From Plectosphaerella cucumerina (lineage: Eukaryota > Ascomycota > Sordariomycetes > Glomerellales > Plectosphaerellaceae): a stretch of DNA of 64,000 nucleotides. The notes under the pieces were generated by a model that saw only the letters and a list, made by a program, of their open reading frames with translations, was not told the DNA's origin and did no database searches. The stretch is taken from NCBI GenBank assembly GCA_020746995.1, contig JAGPXD010000002.1, forward strand, positions 7,316,001 to 7,380,000, written 5' to 3'. Numbering within the stretch: position 1 is the first letter of the stretch; every line of letters begins with the position of its first letter. This document shows, in pieces, positions 1 through 10,977 of this stretch. A program made the position numbers and the translations under genes.

Positions 1-352
1 ACGACCTCGTCAGACGTAGTTGAGATGCTGTAGGTGATGCATGAACAGGCCGAGGAAACGGCGGAGATGTCTCCGTCGCAGTTGCTGAACTCGGTGGGCA
101 CTGCCTCGGGAGCGGTGGTGGTCGCAGCGAGGAAGTCGACGCAGAACTCCTCGCCCAGCTCCTTAAAGCGAAAGTCAATGAAGTTGCGGTAGCAATTGTC
201 GCTTTCCTGGAGTGGCAAAGTCAGCAACGATGCCCGGTCATAGGTTTGTGCAGCCAGACTAGGTAGGTACTTACGCAGTTGGGCCACTCGTTGGCCAAGA
301 CGAGAGCAGCTTGGAGAGCTACAGCCCCGAAGGCAGAGGCGAAACCACGCAT
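1..352 (-). CDS. Secreted Cys-rich protein, 3' part cut by window edge
   Basis: Two exons are visible, 275-352 and 1-206, separated by a 68-nt intron (207-274, GTAAGT donor, CAG acceptor) in phase 0. The ATG at 352 opens a hydrophobic signal peptide (MRGFASAFGAVALQAALVLA) followed by a mature part that starts near NEWPNC and carries Cys residues at a spacing typical of small fungal secreted proteins. The visible product is about 94 residues and runs off the left edge, so total length, C-terminus and any GPI signal are unknown. I do not recognise the family. It is expected to be extracellular or wall-associated. The start is well supported because the ATG, the signal peptide and the spliced frame agree. 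Confidence 0.72.
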
Positions 353-987
353 TTCTGAGTCTGGTGATTTATCAAAAGAGTGTGAATATTGGGATGAACG
401 AGTGTGTTTGGAAGCGACCGACGAGCTTGACCACAGAGTAGAGACTTGATAAGCCCAGCTGCGCGGGGAAGGAGAGTTGCGACTTTAAAGTACTCTCCAG
501 GGGCTTCCATCTCTTCACACCACCACATGGAACTGGAGATTTGACATCTCGGCGAGCGGGACCGAACACTTCAGCCTCAGCGCCGAGGCACCACGACGTT
601 ACCACACTGCACTCATCCGCCCTGCAGGCGGAGCCACGGCAGCGGTTCCAACGGTCGAGGAAATGAGGGTTGATCAAGGTGGTAGCATCCACCCCTGCTG
701 GGTGCGTACCTTGGCAGCACACTTCCAGGGGGAGGTGCATATCAAGGCCACCAAGCCAATCATGGGAAGACGTGCCAGCAACCGGAGCCGAGTGTGTGCC
801 TGCCGATATTGCAACGGGATTTCGGAGAGACTTTCGCGGACGGGATATTACAGATCAGGTCATGGCGCTTGGCCTTTGTTGGGCAGGGTTGGCTTTGCCT
901 GTGCTTTTGACTTAATGTCACCTCTCCTGCCGTAGATGTCAATTCTTCACGATAAGCAGACATCAACTGTCACTTCAAGTGTCGAAT

Positions 988-1021
<34 letters not shown>

Positions 1022-1674
1022 TTTTTTGGTTGACTCGATAGTTCATCAAACGATTCGGGGCTGATCGACAGCCGGTTCTGACGATCTAATGGTTGCCGTC
1101 CCTCTTCCCTCGACGCATGACATCTATCCCAACTCATCTAGAGCAATGGATCGCTACTCAACGACTGTCTTGCGACAAGCCTCCGCCGCGGAGATTCTAC
1201 AACCTTCAAGCCAAGCATCACGACCATCAATCCAATCCGGCGGAATCCCCTCCGATGACAGCAAAATGCGGAGAAGCTCCCCCCTCTCCTCTCCCACGCG
1301 GGGTCGCCATGCAAGTGGAACCCCTCGTCGACCTGCATCATTACCCGCGCAAGCGACCGCCGGACAGCACGAGGAACCAGGATCATGGCCTGCGAGAAAC
1401 CGCGCCAGCATTTTTCAAGGTCAGGCCGCTCGGGAGAGCGGAAGCGCGGGGTGGGACGTGGACGTGGACATGCCGCTCCGCGTCGCCAGAATAGGCATTC
1501 TCGGGCATCGTTCGACCGCGCAGAGGACCACGCATGGAGGCATTTAAAATGCTTCTTGACGAGGGTGGCGCGCCCGCCGGCAAAGGGGGATGTCATTCGG
1601 TCCTTGTCGAGTCTCTCGTTCAACCGGAGTCAATCCCGCCAGTACAGGTCGATTCAGCAGCAGAAGTTTCCATC
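353..1674. other. Divergent intergenic region
   Basis: This spacer lies between the leftward secreted protein and the rightward esterase, so it should hold both promoters. Open frames in it (for example 1089-1547) overlap each other on both strands, lack splice-supported extensions and have no recognisable domain. The main visible feature is the long T tract listed separately. Confidence 0.6.
990..1020. repeat. Poly(T) homopolymer tract, 31 nt
   Basis: An uninterrupted run of 31 T is followed by a G and six more T. It lies about 650 bp upstream of the esterase gene. It may act as a nucleosome-excluding dA:dT tract, or be the A tail of an old retroposed copy on the minus strand. Its exact length is sequencing-sensitive. 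Confidence 0.85.
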
Positions 1675-2805
1675 ATGAAGGTCCTTGACTTGGCCTTTTT
1701 CCTGTCCGTGGTTTCGGCCGCGGCGGTGCCCTCGCTTCATGAGAGGCAGGATGAACCGGTGAGTCCCTCTCCTGGCCCGATATCCCCTCACAACTGTGAT
1801 CTAACCCATTACCTCTAGACCTTCCGCTTCGTCGGCCGCGTCAACCCCGAGACCAGGGAGCTCACCTGGCCCAGCACCGGCGTCGCCTTCACCTTCGAAG
1901 GTACCTCGGCCTCCATCAACATCAACACGGTCTCCGGCACCTCGAGCGCCGACCTCATCATCGACGGCGGGGAGCCCATCCTCATCGAGAACGTCTCCGG
2001 CGACTCCATCACCATCCCCTCCCTCCCTGCCGGCACACACACCGTCGAGCTCCGCAAGCGTTCTGAGAGCTACTTCGGCACCTTCCGCGTCACCGACGTT
2101 ACCACCGATGGAACCCTTCTCGAGGACATTGCCCCCGAGCGCAAGATCGAAATCATCGGCGACTCCATCTCCGTCGGCTACGGCCTCGACGGCGTCCTCC
2201 CCTGCGTCGACACTTCCCTCACCCAGAGCAACACCAAGACCTACGGCGCAGTGGCCGCCCGCGCTCTTGGCGCCGACTACAGCGTTGTCGCATGGAGCGG
2301 CAAGGGCCTCATCCGGAACTACGCCTCCGTGCCCCCCGACCCTCTCCCCCCTATGCCCGTCGTCTACACGCGCTACGGCGCCTTCGATGCGGATGGCAGC
2401 TTTACCTTCCCCTCGACCTGGGTCCCCGATGCGGTGGTCATCAACCTCGGGACAAACGACTTCAGCTACCTCGGCGTCCGTGACCCCGTCGACCCTGCTG
2501 ATCTGACCGACGCTCTTGTCAAGCTCGTCAAGAGCATCCACGAGCACCGCCCTGCTGCGCAGTTCTTCCTCGTCTCCTCGCCCATGCTGAGCGATAGCTA
2601 CCCATCCGCGGAGGATGCGCAGAAGTCCACCCATGCCAAGGCCATCAAGGATGCCATTCGCAAGCTGTGCGGTATCAAGGCGCACTTTGTTGACTGGCCG
2701 GCACAGAGCGGCGAGGTTGGCTGCGACTACCACCCGAGCGCGGCTACTCAGCAGATTGGCGCGGACCTACTCGAGTCGGCCATCAAGCTGGCTCTGGGGT
2801 GGTAG
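1675..2805 (+). CDS. Secreted SGNH-hydrolase esterase, CE2 acetyl esterase-like
   Basis: Exons 1675-1758 and 1819-2805 (intron 1759-1818, GTGAGT...TAG, phase 0) give 356 aa. Residues 1-17 form a signal peptide, followed by a short propeptide-like stretch ending ERQ. Residues about 29-130 look like the beta-sandwich domain of carbohydrate esterase family 2 (start TFRFVGRV). The C-terminal part is an SGNH fold: block I GDSIS with Ser144, block III GTND with Asn241, and block V DYHPS with Asp331 and His333. Members of CE2 remove acetyl groups from xylan, mannan and other polysaccharides outside the cell. The assignment rests on both the two-domain order and the motifs. The exact substrate cannot be read from the sequence. 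Confidence 0.88.
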
Positions 2806-4208
2806 ACGGGGGGAGTAAGATCATCAATGGAGAAAAGATACAGACGAGGAAGACGCGATACGGGGTTTGTACTTGTTGAAAGAGGCCTGGGACGGTCGAG
2901 TACTGGCAATCCCAGGTAGCCCAATGTGTCCATAGGTACCTATGATCAGGTCTTTGAAGAACCTGGAATGGTGGAGTTGGGTCCGGACAAACTCTCGAGT
3001 ACCTAACAGTGCCTCCCACGGGATGGATGTCTCTTTTCGGTGCTGCTGCTCCCCGCTTGGCCTTGAGAATGATTGATCAAAAGACCCTTTCACGGATGTC
3101 TTACGAATCTTTGCGTCTTGGAAATTTCTACAACGACAGGGAGAGACCTCAGTGACCCCCCGCCATATGGTATACAGCACAGTGCTATTTCCCCTCTCCT
3201 TTCTCGGTGCTCCCCTCCCCCAGAGGCCCAAGCTCCCCATGGGAAAGCAAAAATGGGCGATCGATCACGATGCATCTGACCCCGAAAATCCCCTACACGC
3301 TACTGCTCTCTTCTTGACATCAGAAGCCGAGCTAGGTCTGCGCTCGACGCGGATCTGCAACGTGGTTGATCAACGAAGTCCAACAGCCAGCCCTAGGGCG
3401 GCGCAGGACACCCCTTTTTTCCAGTAGCGCCTGGAACGATTGGGCTCAACGGGCGCCGAGAGCTGAAGACATCAGACCGAGGTCACGTCAACACTCGGCT
3501 GCAGGAGCTGACCGTTGAAGTGCATTTGCCCAGCGGCCGAGCATCATATATATATGCCTTCGTTTCTTATGATTTCCACCCGCTTGGGCTGAGCGACCTC
3601 AAGAATCGAGATGTGACACATCACCTCAAGGCCCAGTGCCGCGTCAGCAACCCCGGGACATCGGGTCGTTTGCGTGGGGGAGCAAAGCATCAAATTCCCC
3701 CCAGCTCACGTTCTGATCGGCCGCTAATCCCCAGATGACGCCCTCCACACAAGCCACAAGCGTTGAGACATCCCTCTGAGCTGCTCTCTTTCGGGCATGG
3801 TCTCGGGCCCCTGCACCCCCGGAACGGGCGTAGGCGAAGATCCGATTCATCAACACCAGCCCTCCGGAGCATTTGCCCCCAGCTCAAACACACATTCTCG
3901 ATCGAGAGAGCCTGACCTTTTGAGATTTGGATGGGCACCTTTCGCCTTTTCCAGCTAGGCTTCGACGTGGAAGAGGATGCGGCTGAGACCTTTTGACGTC
4001 AAGTTCCACCAGTCCGTCCCAAATATGCCATCCATCAACAATGCATCGATGACGATGGATGAGGGCTTTGAGACGAGCTGCCCACGATCACCGCCTACAG
4101 AGGCAGCATTCCCTATGGAGTGTTTGGTAGATAATCAACTGTAATCCCTCCCTGCCCTCCCGCCCTTTTCTTTTTCCAAGAGCTGTATACCCAAACATTC
4201 GGCACAGC
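2806..4208. other. Intergenic region without supported gene
   Basis: About 1.4 kb between the esterase stop and the aquaporin start. Small frames on both strands have no signal peptide, no domain and no splice logic. A TATATATATG stretch near 3547 is too far from the aquaporin ATG to be called its core promoter with confidence. Confidence 0.55.
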
Positions 4209-5178
4209 ATGACTCCCCACTCTCCTACACCAATGAAGCCCATCGACGACCACAGGGAATCGCGCGCGACAAACGGCCATGGGTCGCGACGCCAGCAAAG
4301 ACACCTCGGGCCCATGGGCGGCCATTTCGTCGCTGCCTGCGGCGAGTTCGTCGGCACCTTCCTCTTCCTCTATATGGCCTACGGCGGTCATCTGATGATT
4401 ATCTCGACCGAGGCTGGTGGCGCAGTTGGCGGCGGCGCGAGCAACACCACCTTCATTTGGATCGCGTTTGCCTACGGCTTCTCCTTGCTCGTCAACGTGT
4501 GGGCCTTCTATCGCATCAGTGGTGGCCTCTTCAACCCTGCCGTACGTAAACTCACTCCCTTGTCATCCGCTCCTGGATGCAGCTGACCATAAGCTTGCCA
4601 GGTCACCCTCAGTCTTTGCCTCTCCGGCGGCGTTCCATGGATTCGAGGCGCGCTATTCCTGTTCCCCGCTCAGCTGCTGGCCTCCATGTGCGCCGGTGGT
4701 CTCGTCGAAGCCATGTTTCCCGGCAATGTCGCCGATGTCAATACCCTCCTCAACGGCAGGACCTCCCAAGCTCAAGGCGTATTCCTTGAGATGTTCTTCA
4801 CTTCGCAGCTTGTCATCGTCGTCCTCATGCTGGCGAAGGAGAAGTCCAGGGATACATTCCTGGCCCCGATTGGCATTGGATTGGCACTCTTCGTTGCCAT
4901 GATTCCTGGTATGCTGCCGACTTTCTCCCATCTCATCCTACTCGGCTAAGTGATTGTTCACAGGTGTTTGGGTCACGGGCGGCTCCTTGAACCCAGTCCG
5001 GAGCTTCGGCTGTGCGGTCGCTGGCAGGGACTTCCCTTCATACCACTGGATCTACTGGTTAGGCCCTTGCCTTGGCGCCCTCCTTGCCACTGGGTTCTAC
5101 TGGGCCATGAAGGTCCTTCACTACGAGGAAGCCAATCCGGGCCAGGATGCTCCCCATCCGGATGCGGTGGAGCCCTAA
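4209..5178 (+). CDS. Aquaporin (MIP family water/glycerol channel)
   Basis: Exons 4209-4541, 4602-4908 and 4964-5178 give 284 aa. Introns are 60 and 55 nt with good GT-AG ends. The N-terminus is hydrophilic and Arg/His-rich (about 35 residues), then six hydrophobic segments follow. The first pore half-helix carries the canonical box SGGLFNPAVTL, whose NPA is split from VTL by intron 1. The second carries GSLNPVRSFG, so NPA is NPV, a variant I recall in fungal orthodox aquaporins; the selectivity-filter Arg is kept. The short C-tail is acidic. It should sit in the plasma membrane or an internal membrane and pass water, perhaps also small neutral solutes. The absence of the long glycerol-facilitator insertion argues for a water-channel type. 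Confidence 0.9.
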
Positions 5179-5368
5179 GCGGGGAGTCCTGGTGTATCGG
5201 TTTGTGGATGCTGTAAAATGACATCGGAGAAATAATGTACACTGTTTCCAAGCAAATACTCCGCCTTTTCGAATGCCACCAGCTGTTCGGAGTATCTTCT
5301 GTGGACGAAGTCGTAGCTGATAGCTTCAACTCTTGGCTTCGTGTGAGATTCGTGATCTTGAAGAAGAT

Positions 5369-5634
5369 CTAGAGCGTAACCTGGAACTCCTTCCCGCTGG
5401 CGTCAACGCAGAGACACAGAGTGTTTGCGCCCCAGCAGTCGGCGGCCTTGAACGACTGCAATTCAGTGTCAGCAAGTCACCGAAGCCTATCACCTGACGG
5501 TTGGGCAAACAAACCAGGTTGCTGCTCTTGCAACGAGCCGGGCATTGGTTTGTGGCGCATGCTCTGGGATTCGCAACGGCGGCGAGGCCCAGAGACGAGC
5601 AGGCCAGTCCGACGAGAATCGATGTGATCTTCAT
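5369..5634 (-). CDS. Small cysteine-rich secreted protein (effector-like), 75 aa
   Basis: Exons 5494-5634 and 5369-5455 are joined across a very short 38-nt intron (5456-5493, GTGATA donor, CTGAC branch sequence, CAG acceptor). The first 20-22 residues are a signal peptide (MKITSILVGLACSSLGLAAV). The mature chain of about 53 residues has seven Cys, in groups C-x4-C-x3-C-x6-C and, after the splice, C-x6-C-x-C. Without splicing the frame would end in a Ser/Arg-rich tail unlike a secreted protein, which supports the intron. Such proteins are usually apoplastic effectors or antimicrobial-like peptides, but I recognise no specific family. A TATAAG box lies about 90 bp upstream. Confidence 0.75.
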
Positions 5635-5722
5635 TGTTGACAGTTGTGATGCGGCGGGCTTTAGGATGGAGGTGGATGTTGAGATGCAGCGATGGCTGAT
5701 GCCTGGGGCGACAGATTATCAA

Positions 5723-5728
5723 CTTATA
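5723..5728 (-). promoter_or_regulatory. TATA box of the small Cys-rich secreted protein gene
   Basis: TATAAG on the minus strand, 89 bp upstream of the ATG at 5634. Distance and sequence fit a fungal core promoter. No transcription start evidence is available. Confidence 0.5.
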
Positions 5729-7885
5729 CTATGACCAGCTCGCCCGGAGTTTCTGACATCAGTCATCCTCACGACGGTGTTTTGTTTGTGCGAAATAAAA
5801 TCAAATAAGAGTCTGACTCGCCGCCATGCTTTGCGTAGGTCATGTCCGAAACCGAGAGACCGGAACTCCACCATCAGGGGCAAAATGGCTTGATGCAGGG
5901 ACTTGAATGCCCATTCTGCCTTGCCCGGCCAATTCTTTAGTCATGTCAAGACATTAATTGCCGTGGCATGTTTCTAAAATACCTGGACATGGCAAGGGCC
6001 ATCGGGTAATGTTGCAATTGTTCTTGTTCATGACAGACTGGGTTGATGGGCAGACCTCTCCGGGACCAAACAAGTTCCGGGTGCTCAGGCACCTACCTAC
6101 TTTTAAATAGGCACAAAGGCCCAAGCACCCTTCCTTTGACGTTCTCTTTCTCCCCCTATAGTTGCATGTCGGGAATCTTGGGTTCTCATTACTGCAATCA
6201 AACGCCAAGCACCTCACTCAAGGAGCCGAAAGATTCTGCATGATCAAGCCATGCTTAAACAACTGCCTTCTTTTCCCTACGGTGACGACTGTGACGGACG
6301 CCAATCAAGTCCACAGCATCACAGGTTACTCATTTTCCATGAATAGCTGACAAGACACGATGCAACACCAGCTGAAGAAAGCTCCAGTCTACCTATCAGC
6401 GTCTACGATGCCTCCCAGCAAAAGATAGCTGTTGTCCATGATCAGAAGGTACGCAAACAGAACGACCTACCTATTCTGGCTTAAAACCTGTAGCCAGCCT
6501 GTTAACTGTGGAGGGTTTTAGTAGTTCTACCACTCAGCACTGATGATGCTTTTCCGGAGACATCAGCACAATCCAAAAGGCCGTACCGTTGGAACATGAG
6601 ATGCACCGGCATCGACTCCGATCTCCAGTGCAATACTCGACTTGCCTTCCTCCCGAAACCCAAAATGAATCCGGAAGGTCATCAACACTCCAATGATGGC
6701 CACCTCAAAGTTGTCGCTCTGCCAAGCCCTCGAATCGGCGGGCCCCCTGCTCGGGCCGCGACGCGCACCTTCTTCAACGAACTCCGGCCCGATCCCACTT
6801 TACAATCAACACCGACAACCGAAGACAAACCCCTCATCCTGCAACACCGGACGATCACGAACATGGAGATACAGCAAGCGCTGAAGCCTAACCGTTGAAG
6901 CCAAGACGTCCGGCGACCTCCGCACGCCCAACATCCTGCCGAAGAGCCGATCCTGTTCTTTTCCGAGCCACTCACAATGCCGGCCGCCAGATCCCCCGGC
7001 CCCTATCTCGCAGCGAGCCCATCCCAGCTCGCGATCGTCCCGCGGCCCTGATTGGGGAAGCCTGCAACCTACAAGCCTGATGGTGCCGTCGCATCACTGT
7101 GGTCCCCCACAAGGCCCTGGCCACGGCGCCTTCCCGACAGGGAAGGTCGGGATATGGTTTGCGGGGGCGGCGGCCGAGGCCGGCCGATAGCGCCGGCAGT
7201 CACATCGCGAAATGGAATGGTCCAGCCTGAGACGTCTCCAGAGCCGATCCCGGTCGAGCGTCCATTGTGTCTCGCTGGTTTGTCTCAATGGGGTGGTCTT
7301 GGACTTGCCGCTCTATGGCTGATTGCCACGGGAGATCATCTGAGCACCAGATCTGAGGGGATCTGTCATCTGATGCTCCAGATCAGCAGATGAATCGAAT
7401 TGACAGAGGCATATCTGAACCCACGTAACAGCTCTAAGCGCCGACATCTGGAATGTCTTGATATGTTCCCTGCCTTTGAGATGGCTGAGATAAGCCGCAT
7501 CCATTCACCTATTCGGTCACGTTCTCGTATAGCGGCAAGCCCAGACTGTGCATTTACCCACCCCCGTACTCTGCGGCGGCTATCTACGTGAAACAGGACG
7601 AACCTCCGAAGCAGGAAGGCCGTCGGACGGGAGCCCGCTGATCATCGATTACCGACCGCCTCGCCGCGGAGTGACCCCTGTCAGCGCGTCCGCCACGCCG
7701 TCACAACTGAGGCTCGGAGCACGCAAGATAGGGGCCCGCAGTCTCCATGGGGAAGCTTGTTAAACGTCGACTACCTTCCATTTCAAGATTGCTCCGGGCT
7801 TGGGGTACCACGATGGCCTCAGTCCAAGGCTTTCAGTCAGGGGGAGGCGTTGGACGATCAGTCTTGGACGTTCCACTGCCATGAC

Positions 7886-7890
7886 TATAA
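7886..7890 (+). promoter_or_regulatory. TATA box of the M35 protease gene
   Basis: The sequence CTATAAGTA lies 137-141 bp upstream of the ATG at 8027, a usual distance for a fungal TATA element with a leader of about 100 nt. Confidence 0.5.
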
Positions 7891-8026
7891 GTACCAGAGG
7901 CTCGAGGGCCATCAAGGTTGTCTGTTTCTTTCGAGCAGGCTTCACGATCCAGTCATCTCAGTCATCTCAACTCTCAGTCCTCAGCCCTGTTCATCTTCTG
8001 CCCCTCGAGCTCCTGTCACCGCCACC

Positions 8027-9286
8027 ATGAAGGTCTTCACCATCGCCTCTTGCCTCGCCTCCCTGGCCGCCGCTGCCTCGGTTGATGTCACCAAGCGTGC
8101 CTCCCCTCTCGATGTCAAGCTCGAGAAGGTTGGCAACTCGGCTGTCAAGGCTGTGATCACCAACACCGGCTCTGAGGACATCCAGATTCTGAAGACGGGC
8201 TCCATCTTCGATGAGCTTGCGGTTGAGAAGACCGAGGTCTTCGCCGGCTGTAAGTTGCTCTCCTTGGGATGGCCGCATCGGTCCCTCCTTCAAGTTACAT
8301 GCTTGCATCTCCGAACCCATCTAACTCTTCCCAGCTGAGAAGGTTGAGTTCGACGGCATCAGGCTCCAGGTCAACCCCGAGGGCTTCGACTCGTCCAACT
8401 TCGTCGTCATCGCCGCCGGTGAGACCCTCGAGACTGAGTGGGACGTTGCCCAGGTCCACGACCTGAGCTCTGGCGGTGACTTCGACATCAAGACCACCGG
8501 TGTCCTCCAGTACGCCGACAAGGACTCGACTGAGCTCGCGGGTGTTATCAACTACAGCTCCGAGGTCCTCCACCTCGCCGTTGACGGCGCCGAGGCCGCC
8601 AAGGTCCGCCGTGACTTCCACGAGTCTATCGCCAAGCGCGCCGTTGTCCAGGCCGACTGCACCGGCACCCGCCGCACGACCACCGTCAACGCCCTGGCCG
8701 GCTGCCGCTCCCAGGCTCTCGCCGCCGCGAGCGCCGCCTCCTCGGGCCCCGCTGCCCGCATGACTGAGTTCTTCAAGTCCTCCACCACCGCGACCCGCAA
8801 CACCGTTGCCGTCGTGTTCAACCGCATGGCCACTGAGTGTGGCAGCTCGACCTCGGGTGTCAGCCGTCAGTACTGCACTGACATCTACCCCGGTGGCGCT
8901 TGCTCCTCCGGTGTCATTGCCTACGTGAGTTACTCCCTGATTGCAACACGAGAGTCATTCTAACAACCAACAGACCCTCCCCTCGCAGAACTACATGGTC
9001 AACTGCCCCTACTACTTCTCCTCGTTCCCCCTGACCACCTCGTCGTGCCGCGGCATCTCGCAGGCCAGCACCACCGTCCACGAGGTCACCCACCTGACCC
9101 AGATTGCCGGCACCACAGACATGAACGGCTGCTACGGCTACAGCTGCGTCCGCAGCCTGTCTGCCGCCAACAACCTGCGCCACGCCGACACCTACACCCT
9201 CTTCGCCCAGTGTAAGTTACCTCCTGATGATTTGTATTGCCTGAAGCATCAGCTAACAAGAAGTAGCCATCTACGCCAACTGCTAA
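8027..9286 (+). CDS. Deuterolysin-type secreted zinc metalloprotease (M35)
   Basis: Four exons, 8027-8249, 8335-8924, 8974-9211 and 9267-9286, give 356 aa. The protein is a preproenzyme: a signal peptide (about residues 1-19), a propeptide of about 160 residues, a Kex2-type site HESIAKR, then a mature domain of about 175 residues that begins AVVQADCTG. The zinc site is HEVTH (His307, Glu308, His311), and a conserved GTxxxxxCYG and a following LRHADTY supply the third ligand Asp, as in the aspzincin family. Six or more Cys in the mature part should form disulfides. The last exon codes only six residues, SIYANC. Family members are secreted neutral proteases that favour basic substrates. The GCCACCATGA context supports the start. 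Confidence 0.94.
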
Positions 9287-9611
9287 GGTGGACGGACAAA
9301 AGGGTTGGAAGTCATTCTGAAGGGCCGGGTACAAGCTTTGATGCCTGCCCCGTGAGTCCATTTGCAAGCATTAGAAGCTATTTTCATGATATATTCTCTC
9401 TTGCGTTCTCAATCTTGCAAACAATCTAAGTCAAGCCTCAGCGTCGTATTCAACAGTCATTGCACTCATCGGCGTCATCGCAATCGTTGCTCAGCTAGTT
9501 AGCCCTGTCTGAATTTAAATAGGCAAAGGTCGCTGCAGCTATCATTCAATTGCAACGCAGACGGACCATGCCTTTTTTTTATCCCTCAGGCCCGTCGAAG
9601 CAATACCAACT
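9287..9611. other. Short convergent spacer
   Basis: 325 bp between the stops of the deuterolysin and the glutathione transferase genes. It should hold both 3' untranslated regions. No other feature is visible. Confidence 0.6.
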
Positions 9612-10454
9612 CTACTTAGATCCAAAAACCGTCTTGTAGGAACTAATCGACTCCATTTCCTTCCACCATGCCGCAAGATGCATCCGCCCATCCAAGAACG
9701 AGGGCCACACGTCGTTCTTGAGGTGGTGAACATAAGGCACGTAAAAGAGATCGACCAGCGTCAGTTTCTGGTGAAAAGTCAGAACAACCAGCTCCTTGCA
9801 AGTGCGAAACAACTTACATCTCCCGCCATGAACTTGGTCTTCCTCAGTTTCTTATCAAGAACGTCAAGAGCGGTGGACAGCCTCTGTTTCAAAGCTTGAG
9901 ACTTTTCTGCATCTGGATCTCGGCCCATGTATTTACTGCTTCTGTGATGAGTAACGTGACGTGACGGTGGAATCTTCCGGGATGAGACTGACGGCTTGAA
10001 GTACTCCTCAAACACCAGAGGGTTCGCTGCGACATCAAAGGCCGTCTGTTCGATGGATGCTGCCTCCTCAAACATAGCCCACGCGCGTGTGTCACTTGCG
10101 TCCGGGACCAGCGACTTTTCCACCGGTATGTCTTGGCCGTACTGCCGCACAAGATACCTCGCGATTGCTCGGCTTTCAGCCAACACCAGAGGCGGGTTGA
10201 AGGTGTCGTCCTGAATGAAGGGGACAGCGCCGGAAGGATTCAGCTGCTCAAGCTCGGGAGTCTACGGCCGCGTGGTCAGCTCTGGAGGATTGTGAGGATC
10301 GACATTTGGTGGAGCTGGGTACTACCTTTTGCTCCCGCTTGAAGACATCAAACTCGTGTGTCTTGTTGATCGTAAGCCCCAGCTCGACAATCACAAGCTC
10401 CAGCCGCCTCGGGCAAGGGAAGCGAGAATCGGTGAACAAAGTGATCCGAGACAT
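9612..10454 (-). CDS. Glutathione S-transferase
   Basis: Exons 10326-10454, 9993-10261, 9818-9935 and 9612-9767 give 223 aa. The thioredoxin-like N-domain begins MSRITLFTDSRFPCPRR and has the cis-Pro motif SGAVPFI and the glutathione-binding ESRAIARYL. The all-helical C-domain follows, with the N-capping motif LTLVDLF near residue 175. Donors are GTAGTA, GTCAGT and GTAAGT; the GTCAGT one is non-consensus but gives an uninterrupted join (FKP-KYMG). Overall order matches fungal Phi/Ure2-like cytosolic transferases that conjugate glutathione to electrophiles or reduce peroxides. It lies convergently to the deuterolysin gene, with no functional link evident. The catalytic residue is uncertain: Ser and Cys both lie in the SRFPCP segment. 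Confidence 0.9.
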
Positions 10455-10977
10455 GTTGGGTGATGAAGGACTTGTTGCGTTATCTTCAGAGACTCATAAG
10501 GGGGGTTGTCTTGAGAATTAATAGAGGCTGGAAAACAGATACAACGTCATCTGGGTGCCTGCGGTGAACAAATTCGTCACGACCCGATTCTAAGGCAGGC
10601 AAACAATTGACGCGGACTATGGGGCATTATGGGGCTTGAAAGTTGAAAGGACGGACAGTCGGGCTAGTCTCATTATCGACCCTCGGCCCCATGCGAGCCG
10701 GGCCGGGCGGCATCTCCTTGCCGAGTTATCAGATGCAGGCATGTCACTCAATTGGTGCTGCTGGGCCCTTTAAGGTGATACAGTGTAAAGACGCGGCGAT
10801 CCCCTGGAGCCTGTGATGTTGGGTGGCATTGTGCGAGAAAGCGCACAACGGACCTGGCAGCGAGTGACATGGCAGACAACACAAAGTAGGAATACATAAC
10901 GCTTGATAATGTTCAATTAATATCAGGTCTGATGTGCAGGATGTACCCCATGCAACATGCTAACCCATCTTCAATAA
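10455..10977. other. Intergenic region, 523 bp
   Basis: It lies between the GST start and the 3' end of the WSC gene. It should contain the GST promoter and the WSC 3' untranslated region. No gene or repeat is evident. Confidence 0.55.

Larger units (their letters stand above)
5635..8026. other. Divergent intergenic region, 2.4 kb
   Basis: It lies between the leftward Cys-rich gene and the rightward deuterolysin gene. Several short frames occur on both strands (6596-6898, 7052-7393), but none has a domain, signal peptide or splice-supported continuation. I see no transposon ends or tRNA. The right end carries the deuterolysin promoter. Confidence 0.55.

Noticed and set aside
5326..5634. Unspliced 102-aa version of the small Cys-rich protein
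   Set aside because: It ends in a long Ser/Arg stretch that does not fit a secreted Cys-rich protein, whereas the spliced version places three more Cys in frame.
5954..6217. 87-codon Cys-rich frame
   Set aside because: No ATG at its start and no signal peptide.
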